The translations under genes and the position numbers were made by a program. The notes below the pieces were generated by a model that was not told the DNA's origin, did no database searches, and worked only from the letters and a program-made list of their open reading frames with translations. A DNA stretch of 8,618 nt from Myxococcota bacterium (GTDB lineage Bacteria; Myxococcota; Polyangia; GCA-2747355; JAKLHH01), in the NCBI GenBank assembly GCA_022710245.1, contig JAKLHH010000255.1, positions 1 to 8,618 of the forward strand, read 5' to 3'. The first letter of the stretch is position 1; every line of letters begins with the position of its first letter. Shown here in pieces: positions 1 to 4,830 of the stretch.

Positions 1-521
1 GAGGGATAGCCGATCGCGCAGAGCCCCTCGCCCGCCCGCACCGCGCGATCGAGGAGCCGCAGCGGCGAGACCCCCTGGAGCTGCGCCGGGGTGCGGAAGG
101 CCAGGATCGCCACGTCGAGGCTCTCGCTCGTGTAGACGTACCGCGTGGGGTGGACCTCCACGCTCCGGCCGCCGCGCTCGAAGCGAAGGGAGAGGTCGGG
201 GCGGCCCATGTGCTCCGAGAGCTGCTCGTTGTAGGCGTCCCAGACCACGTGGTGGTTGGTCATCACCCAGGCCTCGCCGTCGGCGCCGGCGCGGATCAGG
301 AAGGCGGTCCCGGCGCCGCGCCCCTGCCGCTGCACCTCGGCGACGGCCGTGGCGGGCGCCTGGAAGCGGCCGCGCACGAGGTGCAGGCCGTGCGCGTGCG
401 GCGGGCGTCCCGGAGCGGCGGTCGCGACCTGCGCGGTCAGGAGCGAGGTCGCCACGAGGAGGAGGGCGGCGAGGCGCGGTGAGGTCGCCAGGAGCAGGGC
501 GGTGAGGCGCGGCGAGCTCAT
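1..521 (-). CDS. Secreted trypsin-like serine protease, C-terminal part outside window
   Basis: The 173 visible residues begin with a long hydrophobic signal peptide (about residues 5-36, with likely cleavage near the ATA-A at 33-36), followed by the start of a chymotrypsin-fold domain. The first catalytic block is seen as GTAFLI (71-76) and MTNHHVV (87-93), which places the catalytic His at H91. The second is SLDVAIL (134-140), with the catalytic Asp at D136. The Ser nucleophile (GNSGGP-type motif) would lie beyond the left edge, so activity cannot be judged. The pattern fits the Trypsin_2/HtrA-V8-like group of bacterial S1 peptidases; any PDZ domain would also be off the window. The ATG at 521 lies 8 bp after the stop of the upstream gene, has no clear Shine-Dalgarno sequence and is probably translationally coupled. 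The signal peptide contains an internal tandem duplication (445-513). Family is confident; substrate is unknown. Confidence 0.85.
   Translation of the reverse strand, partial: MSSPRLTALLLATSPRLAALLLVATSLLTAQVATAAPGRPPHAHGLHLVRGRFQAPATAVAEVQRQGRGAGTAFLIRAGADGEAWVMTNHHVVWDAYNEQLSEHMGRPDLSLRFERGGRSVEVHPTRYVYTSESLDVAILAFRTPAQLQGVSPLRLLDRAVRAGEGLCAIGYP
445..513. repeat. 33/36-bp tandem duplication inside a signal-peptide coding region
   Basis: Two adjacent imperfect copies, 445-480 and 481-513, both start gaggtcgcca and end gaggcgcgg(t/c). They differ by a 3-bp length change and a few substitutions. On the minus strand they encode SPRLTALLLAT and SPRLAALLLVAT, so the protease signal peptide holds its hydrophobic core twice. 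The length difference keeps the reading frame. Confidence 0.8.
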
Positions 522-529
522 GGGCGTGG

Positions 530-1216
530 CTAGCGCCTGCCGCCCGTGGTGAGGCCGCGAGGGATCCAGGACCGCCAGCCGGCAGCGGCCGTCTGTCGCG
601 TCGCGGTCGTCCGCGGCGTGGTCGCGCCCGGCGTGGTCGCGCCCGGCGTGGTCGCGAGGCGCGTGGTCGTGCCAGGCGCTGCGGTGGTCGTCGCCGCTCC
701 ACGCGCGCTCGTCGTCGGCCACTGGCCGCGCTCGGCCTGGTAGCCGACACCCATCAGCCGGACCAGCGCGGTGCGCAGCTCCAGCCTGGGCTGCGCGCGG
801 CGCGGCGTGACCCCGCGCGGGTCGTGGACGATGGCGGCGCGGACCAGCGCCGCGGCGCTGACGCCCCCGCCCGTGCTCAGCCTGGTGATCTGATCGAGGG
901 CTGCCTTGAAGCCGCCGGTGCCCCGCTCGACGAGGGCGAGGAGCAGCGGATCCTCGTTGAGGAGGTCGACGGCGCGGCGCGCGTGGTACTTCAGGGCGCG
1001 GGCCTCGTCGACGGTGCGAGGTCCCCGCTCGCCGAACGCCCGCAGGGCGTCCGTGAGGTGGTCGCGGAACCACTGGGCGCGGCGCGCCAGCCCCGCGGCC
1101 TCGAGCTCGGCCGGCGCCTGGCCGCCCCAGAGCCCGGAGAGGCCGCCCTCGGCCTTCACGCTGCCCGCGGCGGGCAAGGTGAGGAGCACGACGAGGAGCA
1201 GCGGCCAGCGGGTCAT
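530..1216 (-). CDS. Secreted protein of unknown function with Thr/Pro/Ala repeat tail
   Basis: I do not recognise a family. From the ATG at 1216 the product is 228 aa: a typical Sec signal peptide (about residues 1-22, ending GSVKA before EGG), a predicted mainly helical region (about 35-165, rich in Ala, Leu, Arg and Glu, including ALKYHARRAVDLLNEDPLLL), then a low-complexity tail from about 167 dominated by Thr, Ala, Pro and Gly. The tail includes TTPGA repeats and is probably disordered in the periplasm or at the surface. An in-frame TTG at 1234 would add six residues (MKRSSA). I prefer the ATG because it gives a compact n-region; neither start has a convincing Shine-Dalgarno sequence. The gene is followed after 8 bp by the secreted protease gene, so the two are likely co-transcribed and may act together outside the cytoplasm. 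Existence is fairly sure; function is unknown. Confidence 0.75.
   Translation of the reverse strand: MTRWPLLLVVLLTLPAAGSVKAEGGLSGLWGGQAPAELEAAGLARRAQWFRDHLTDALRAFGERGPRTVDEARALKYHARRAVDLLNEDPLLLALVERGTGGFKAALDQITRLSTGGGVSAAALVRAAIVHDPRGVTPRRAQPRLELRTALVRLMGVGYQAERGQWPTTSARGAATTTAAPGTTTRLATTPGATTPGATTPRTTATRQTAAAGWRSWIPRGLTTGGRR
621..665. repeat. 15-bp tandem repeat encoding TTPGA
   Basis: Two perfect copies of gtcgcgcccggcgtg (621-635, 636-650) are followed by a degenerate third (651-665). On the minus strand they encode the TTPGA/TTPRT units in the C-terminal tail of the secreted protein. The repeat length is a multiple of three, so copy-number change would keep the frame. Confidence 0.85.
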
Positions 1217-1540
1217 CGCCGAGGAGCGTTTCAAGAAGCAGGCCGCGACCCGGGCCCGGATCTACTGGGGTTCCCGGGAGGGAGTGGCTGCTGCAGTGTC
1301 CGATAGCTGGTGACGACCGACACCACCGTCAACACGGTGCGACAGCGCAGCGCGAGCCCTGCGCTGGCCTGCGCGACGCGAGCTCGTGCGGATCGGCGGG
1401 GCCGCTCCAGGTGCCGGCATTGATCACCGCGGCGAAGCCACTTGTCGCATGCTGAGAACCCATTCCCTCCCCGCCCCCGACCGACTCCAAAACTCGGCCC
1501 CAGGGGCGCCTCGAAGTCCCCGATCCTCTGAATCGATCGG
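1217..1540. other. Divergent intergenic region, no gene
   Basis: This lies between the minus-strand secreted protein (start 1216) and the plus-strand small secreted protein (start 1588). Open frames crossing it show no protein-like composition. It contains an 8-bp inverted repeat at 1343-1366 and a 6-bp inverted repeat ccgatc-N9-gatcgg at 1520-1540 that directly abuts the -24 element of the promoter at 1541-1557 and could be an operator. Base composition drops from about 1430 onward compared with the flanking genes. No convincing sigma-70-type promoter for the minus-strand gene was found. Confidence 0.6.
1343..1366. repeat. Inverted repeat, candidate activator site
   Basis: cagcgcag (1343-1350) and ctgcgctg (1359-1366) are perfect 8-bp arms around an 8-nt spacer. 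The centre is about 210 bp before the transcription start predicted from the -24/-12 promoter at 1541-1557, within the range where enhancer-binding proteins act on sigma-54 promoters. The role is inference; GC-rich arms of this length can occur by chance. Confidence 0.35.
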
Positions 1541-1557
1541 CTGGCACGAGCCCTGCT
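1541..1557 (+). promoter_or_regulatory. Sigma-54-type (-24/-12) promoter
   Basis: The sequence CTGGCACG-agcc-CTGCT matches the RpoN consensus YTGGCACG-N4-TTGCW at every defined position except the first T of the -12 box. The invariant GG (1543-1544) and GC (1555-1556) are exactly 10 nt apart. The predicted transcription start is near 1568, giving a leader of about 20 nt that contains the ribosome binding site (1573-1580) of the gene at 1588. This is the best promoter match in the window. Confidence 0.75.
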
Positions 1558-1572
1558 CACACGACGGGCACT

Positions 1573-1580
1573 GGAAGGAG
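1573..1580 (+). promoter_or_regulatory. Ribosome binding site for the 98-aa secreted protein
   Basis: GGAAGGAG lies 7 nt before the ATG at 1588. This fixes the start at or next to 1588; a second ATG follows directly at 1591. Confidence 0.75.
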
Positions 1581-1587
1581 GCCAGAA

Positions 1588-1884
1588 ATGATGATCCGCA
1601 AGTGTCTCACGGTGGCCGCCATGATGCTCGGCCTGACCATCCCCTGCCTGACAGCCCACGCCGCGGTAGTGAGGGATGGCATGGGTGGACGAGTGATCGG
1701 ATACTCCGCTCCCCTCAGCAGCAACTATGGCCGCACGTACCGGGGAAGCTACACGCGAACCTGGGGCGGGGGGACCAGGCAGTATTTCGACTACGGTGGA
1801 TACGCTCCAATCAAGCGGGCTCCACAGCCCGCCCAGACGCCCGCGCCGTATCGCACGCCAAACCCCAACCTCCTCCCGCGCTGA
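1588..1884 (+). CDS. Small secreted Tyr/Gly-rich protein
   Basis: The product is 98 aa of unrecognised family. Residues 1-25 form a clear Sec signal peptide: a basic start (MMIRK), a hydrophobic core (VAAMMLGLTIPCL) and an AHA-A cleavage site. The mature part of about 73 aa is rich in Gly, Tyr, Arg and Thr (YSAPLSSNYGRTYRGSYTR, then a GGG stretch and YFDYGGY), then turns Pro-rich (about 75-98). It has no membrane segment and no cysteine after cleavage. Such composition is seen in small exported structural or surface-associated proteins, but no function can be assigned. The gene has a good Shine-Dalgarno sequence and a strong -24/-12 promoter 45 bp upstream, so it is probably transcribed alone, from the DNA strand opposite the left-hand unit, and controlled by a sigma-54 activator. 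Base composition is lower in GC than in the flanking genes. Confidence 0.8.
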   Translation: MMIRKCLTVAAMMLGLTIPCLTAHAAVVRDGMGGRVIGYSAPLSSNYGRTYRGSYTRTWGGGTRQYFDYGGYAPIKRAPQPAQTPAPYRTPNPNLLPR

Positions 1885-2216
1885 TCAGCGTCGACGCGGT
1901 AGCGCCGAAGACCTGATCCCGCTCGCCCTCGACGGCACGATCGTCGAAGACGATATTGGCGGCGCTGTCTTTGACCCACATCGTCCCGTCTGCGTGGCTG
2001 CGACCTCTCCATCCCAGGATGGCCGACGGGGATGTCGTTATGCCCCACGGAAGGCTTCGCCGCGGTGACCTGGTCGGCTCCGGCCAAGGATCAGAACCGA
2101 TCTACCAGGCAGCTCGCCCTTCATCGCGGAGCGTCCGAAGGACGCGAGCAGGGCGAATTGCAGCTGAGACAGGGCCTGCATTCAACCGGCGTGCTGGGCT
2201 ATGCTGGGCCACGACA
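1885..2216. other. Intergenic region with nested inverted repeats, no gene supported
   Basis: No gene is supported in these 332 bp. Inverted repeats are dense: agcgccg (1901-1907) with cggcgct (1960-1966), enclosing a perfect 6-bp hairpin atcgtc-gaa-gacgat (1940-1954); then acatc-gt-cccgtc (1978-1990) with gacggg-gatgt (2025-2035), enclosing ccatcc-ca-ggatgg (2009-2022). The first could end transcription of the 98-aa gene, although no T-run follows. The minus strand has a frame open between stops at 1811 and about 2106, but its only ATG is deep inside and its codon use is poor. Close to the next gene, tatgct (2200-2205) could serve as a weak -10 box. This may simply be intergenic DNA, or a structured RNA or cruciform element. 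Confidence 0.45.
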
Positions 2217-3464
2217 ATGGGGAAGCATCACGGAAAGAAGCGCGCGAAGAAGCGGCGCGCCCTTGCACCGCCGATCGCGCGGAGCTGCGTGGTCTGCGGC
2301 CGCGTCGAGGAGAGCGCTGGCTCGTGCCGGACCTGCGGCGCCAGCAGGGTATCCATCAACCGACAGGGACGGAAGGTCGAGCTCTCGCGCCTTCCAGGCA
2401 CGGTCAGGGGAGTCGCGGCCGAGCTCACGCTGAAGCCCGGCAGTGCGGCCTGGATCCCTTGCTTCGACCTCTCGCTCGATGCCGCCTTGCTGATCGGCGT
2501 CGAGGTGAGCGACCAGACGCGGATGCTCCAGGATCCTTCAGGACCGCCCGGGGTGGGGTGCAGAGCCGATGTCCTGGGCGAGGTGCACCAGATCTTCGAC
2601 GAGCCGGCCAGCCTGCGCGAGGCTCCGGCGCGGCGACTGGTGGCGCGGGCGCTGATGGTGGCCGTCGGGCCGAGCTGCAGGTCTGCGCTCACCGAGGCCA
2701 TCGAGGCCGCGCAGAGACCCGAGGCCGAGCCGAAGACAGAGGCCCAGCGCGAGCCAGACCCGGCCGAGGCGCGCCCCCCCACGGAGGTGCCCCCGACGGC
2801 GAAACACAAGGACCGTCCGCGCCCCGGACGGGCGGGGTTGCCTGGAACCCGCCGCAAGCTTGGCTGGAACGGTCTGATATTGACGCCGATCCTCGCCGGC
2901 CTGCTCTGGGTGTTGCTCGGTGCTGCGAGCGACTGCATCGGTCTGCACCGACTCGGCATCGTGGTCCATCGGACGCGCTGGCGGCTGGATGGCGCGGAGT
3001 TCGTGGAGACGCATTCGCCGGCGCTGCGGATCCGGATGACGAGCTGCACGAGCGCCAAGTCGGGCACCCGCAGATACCACCAGGTGGTGACGCTCTCGAT
3101 CCGGGATGGCCAACGCCTCGAGCACAAGGTCGGACAAGGGGGAGAGTGTGACCGCACGCCGGGGCCCCCGCCACTCGAGGGACGCGACCGACCGATCATT
3201 GACGGCGACGCCATAGGCCTGAGCTCGTCGACCGCGATGGCGCGTCGGATGCTGGTGCGGCGGCCGCCAACCGGTGCGCCTCGCTGGCAGCGCGAGGTGG
3301 CGGGTCTCTTTGGCGCGGAGAACCGTCCGATCCGGTTCGTCGCCGATCAAGGCGGTCGTATCTTCCTCATCGCCGAGGAGGGCGTTGCTGCGGTCGACGA
3401 TCTCTACGTGGTCGCACTCGATGCGCAGGACGGCAGCACGGTTTGGTCGCGAGTGTTCTGGTGA
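2217..3464 (+). CDS. Zinc-ribbon single-pass membrane protein with PQQ-like C-terminus
   Basis: The product is 415 aa and I do not recognise the full architecture. A very basic start (MGKHHGKKRAKKRR) is followed by a zinc-ribbon-type motif, CVVC (24-27) and CRTC (37-40), then an uncharacterised domain of about 55-165. Residues 166-215 are a Pro/Glu/Lys-rich linker, and 218-237 form one membrane helix (LILTPILAGLLWVLLG). The C-terminal 175 residues should lie across the membrane and end in DDLYVVALDAQDGSTVW, which resembles a PQQ-type beta-propeller repeat (ALDxxxGxxxW). The ribbon would be cytoplasmic and the beta part periplasmic, by the positive-inside rule. The frame stays open upstream to 1956, but that extension looks non-coding and the basic N-terminus begins naturally at the ATG at 2217. 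No strong Shine-Dalgarno sequence is seen. It converges with the gene ending at 3627. A role in sensing or envelope linkage is possible but unproven. Confidence 0.75.
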   Translation: MGKHHGKKRAKKRRALAPPIARSCVVCGRVEESAGSCRTCGASRVSINRQGRKVELSRLPGTVRGVAAELTLKPGSAAWIPCFDLSLDAALLIGVEVSDQTRMLQDPSGPPGVGCRADVLGEVHQIFDEPASLREAPARRLVARALMVAVGPSCRSALTEAIEAAQRPEAEPKTEAQREPDPAEARPPTEVPPTAKHKDRPRPGRAGLPGTRRKLGWNGLILTPILAGLLWVLLGAASDCIGLHRLGIVVHRTRWRLDGAEFVETHSPALRIRMTSCTSAKSGTRRYHQVVTLSIRDGQRLEHKVGQGGECDRTPGPPPLEGRDRPIIDGDAIGLSSSTAMARRMLVRRPPTGAPRWQREVAGLFGAENRPIRFVADQGGRIFLIAEEGVAAVDDLYVVALDAQDGSTVWSRVFW

Positions 3465-3537
3465 GCAGGCCTTGCTGGGTCCACCGTCGGCGGCGGTCTC
3501 GGCGGGACGATCAGACAGACGCTGAGCCGCAGCGGGT

Positions 3538-3562
3538 GGCTGGCGGCCAGGGCCAGCCCTGG
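3538..3562. terminator. Hairpin in convergent intergenic region
   Basis: Two alternative perfect stems share this stretch: ggctggc (3538-3544) with gccagcc (3552-3558), and ccaggg (3547-3552) with ccctgg (3557-3562). It lies between two genes that end facing each other, but there is no T-run on either side, so intrinsic termination is uncertain. Confidence 0.3.
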
Positions 3563-3576
3563 AGCCGGAGCCTCAG

Positions 3577-3598
3577 GTCGGAGGGGGCTCCCCTCGAC
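3577..3598. terminator. GC-rich hairpin, possible bidirectional terminator
   Basis: The stem is gtc, a bulged g, gagggg, a 3-nt loop gct, cccctc, gac (nine pairs with one bulge). It sits 29 bp beyond the stop of the papain-fold candidate and 113 bp beyond the stop of the zinc-ribbon gene. The stem is strong but has no T-tract in either direction. A wider 10-bp inverted repeat, ggtccaccgt (3478-3487) and acggtggacc (3599-3608), brackets both hairpins. Confidence 0.4.
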
Positions 3599-3626
3599 AC
3601 GGTGGACCGGAGGGCGAGGCGACGGG

Positions 3627-4607
3627 TCAGAGGTCGCGTCCCTCGGTCGCCGCACCCGGCGGCTGGTAGACGAGGACCGCCTCGAGCTGCGGCGACCGGC
3701 GCGCCGCGCTCGCGGTCGCGCGGGCGCTGACGCTGGCGCCGATGCCACGCTGGTTCAGGAAGGGCACCCCCTCGGTGAGGAACTGCGCGCAGCTGAAGAC
3801 TCCCTTGCTCGCCTCGCCCCCGCCCACCGCGAACGCCTTCACCTGGCCTTGCCGCCTGCGGTAGAGATCCTCGGTCTGCTCGATCTCCGCCGGCGTTGCC
3901 GCGAAGAGCAGGCCGTGGAAGACCGAGGAGGAGGCGTCGGACGCCTGGCGCGACTCCATGAACCGTCGCAGGCTTCGTCGACGTGCCAGGCTCAGGTCGG
4001 GGCTGCCCTGGAGCGCCCCGAGCAGCGCGCCGAGCAGCGGCGGGAGCTCGGCGACGCCGCGCGTGCCGGTGAGGTCGAAGAGCGCGCCGCCGCCCGTTCG
4101 CACCGCGACGTGCCCGTAGGGGTTCGTCGAGGAGGCTGCCTTGTAGTTGAGCTCGATCGTCTGCTCGCCGACCTGGCGCTGCAGCGCGCGCACAGCCCGC
4201 GCCGTCGACGCGCCGCTCGCCAGCGGGACGACGACGTGCAGCACCTGGCGACCGTCGAGGTCGGCGAGGTAGCTGGTGAGGTGCGCCTCCTCGGCAGCGC
4301 GCTTGACGTTGTCGGCGACGGAGAGCGAGGGGTCGAAGCGCGAGCGACCGACGGTGAGGAGGTCGGAGAGCCGCTCCAGGTGCTCGCCGCGGTAGATCTG
4401 GAGCTCCGCGCGCGCCCGCCCCAGGGCCTCGCCGAGGGAGAGACGATGGCCGCCGGCGTTGCCGGTCGGCAGGAGCGCCGAGGCGACCCGGCCGAGCCAG
4501 CCAGCGGGGCCGGGTGCCGGCGCGGCGGTGCGCGGCACCGGCTGAGCGGGTGCGGTGCGGGCGAGGGCGAGCGCGAGGGCGAGCGCGGTCAGGAGCCTCA
4601 GGAACAT
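3627..4607 (-). CDS. Secreted protein, putative permuted papain-fold (NlpC/P60-like) hydrolase
   Basis: The product is 326 aa. Residues 1-21 are a signal peptide (hydrophobic LALALALA core, TAPA-Q cleavage near 21/22), followed by a Pro/Ala-rich linker and a mixed domain of about 55-150. The C-terminal half shows NPYGHVAVRTGG (162-173), with a strand-like context and H166, then, about 107 residues later, FSCAQFLTEGVPFL (271-284) with C273 at the start of a likely helix. A His before the Cys, in GHxxx and SCxxxL settings, is the order expected in circularly permuted papain-like folds (LRAT, YiiX, DUF4105 relatives); this is inference, not a confirmed match. Such enzymes cut amide or ester bonds in peptidoglycan, lipids or proteins. 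The start is fixed by GGAGGTGA just upstream and a -24/-12-like promoter (4633-4648). It follows the UbiB-like gene after 223 bp in the same direction. A 367-aa frame over the same region is an Arg/Pro-rich shadow. Confidence 0.8.
   Translation of the reverse strand: MFLRLLTALALALALARTAPAQPVPRTAAPAPGPAGWLGRVASALLPTGNAGGHRLSLGEALGRARAELQIYRGEHLERLSDLLTVGRSRFDPSLSVADNVKRAAEEAHLTSYLADLDGRQVLHVVVPLASGASTARAVRALQRQVGEQTIELNYKAASSTNPYGHVAVRTGGGALFDLTGTRGVAELPPLLGALLGALQGSPDLSLARRRSLRRFMESRQASDASSSVFHGLLFAATPAEIEQTEDLYRRRQGQVKAFAVGGGEASKGVFSCAQFLTEGVPFLNQRGIGASVSARATASAARRSPQLEAVLVYQPPGAATEGRDL
4561..4584. repeat. 12-bp perfect tandem duplication in signal-peptide codons
   Basis: gcgagggcgagc occurs twice in a row (4561-4572, 4573-4584). 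On the minus strand it encodes the alternating Leu-Ala core of the signal peptide. It is probably replication slippage tolerated by the simple h-region. Confidence 0.8.
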
Positions 4608-4610
4608 CGA

Positions 4611-4618
4611 TCACCTCC
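4611..4618 (-). promoter_or_regulatory. Ribosome binding site for the papain-fold candidate
   Basis: GGAGGTGA on the minus strand, with the GGAGG core ending 6 nt before the ATG at 4607. This decides the start against the overlapping frame that begins at 4614. Confidence 0.8.
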
Positions 4619-4632
4619 GACGGCGGCCGGGT

Positions 4633-4648
4633 TGCAGGGGTCGCGCCA
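4633..4648 (-). promoter_or_regulatory. Sigma-54-type promoter candidate
   Basis: On the minus strand, TGGCGCG-accc-CTGCA, with GG (4647-4646) and GC (4635-4634) exactly 10 nt apart. It differs from TGGCACG-N4-TTGCW at two positions. The predicted start of transcription near 4622 leaves a short leader carrying the ribosome binding site. It shares the string TGGCnCG-N4-CTGCW with the promoters at 1541-1557 and 7482-7497. Confidence 0.55.
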
Positions 4649-4757
4649 CACCGAGGCGATGTGGTCCCGAGGGGATCGGCGCGCGAGCTGACCCGCCCGT
4701 GGCCCGGCCAGGTGGAAGGGCCCGTCGATGGTCGGAGCCGCGCAGCCAGCTCCAGGC

Positions 4758-4771
4758 GGCGACGCGTCGCC
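4758..4771. repeat. 14-bp perfect palindrome, possible activator site
   Basis: ggcgacgcgtcgcc is self-complementary. It lies in the 223-bp gap (4608-4830) between the UbiB-like gene and the papain-fold candidate, about 140 bp before the predicted transcription start of the latter, a typical enhancer distance for sigma-54 promoters. Apart from this palindrome, the promoter and the ribosome binding site, I see nothing else in that gap. The role is inference. Confidence 0.35.
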
Positions 4772-4830
4772 CCCGCCCCGCGCTCTGTCGACCTGGCGTC
4801 GAGCTGTCCGGGCGCACCGTCGGGCGCGGA

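Noticed and set aside
1238..1251. GG-N10-GC arrangement on the minus strand before the gene starting at 1216
   Set aside because: The -24 side (CGGGTCG) matches the sigma-54 consensus poorly, and GG-N10-GC alone is common in such GC-rich DNA.
1231..1659. 142-codon minus-strand frame across the divergent promoter region
   Set aside because: Overlaps the promoter and the signal peptide of the 98-aa gene; Arg/Ser-rich with no motif or ribosome binding site.
1811..2105. Minus-strand open stretch with a protein-like segment around MWVKDSAANIVFDD
   Set aside because: It has no start near its beginning, overlaps the 98-aa gene, has mixed codon use and matches no family I know. It could be a gene remnant, but the support is too weak to list.
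1956..2216. N-terminal extension of the zinc-ribbon protein frame
   Set aside because: Its composition is unlike protein and it runs through the inverted-repeat region; the basic N-terminus starts naturally at the ATG at 2217.
2228..3214. A 328-codon minus-strand frame opposite the zinc-ribbon gene
   Set aside because: Ser/Arg/Pro-rich shadow composition without motifs, while the plus frame has the Cys4 ribbon, a membrane helix and a PQQ-like end.
3511..4614. A 367-codon minus-strand frame over the papain-fold candidate
   Set aside because: Arg/Pro/Ala-rich shadow composition; the alternative frame has a signal peptide, His/Cys motifs and correct ribosome binding site spacing.
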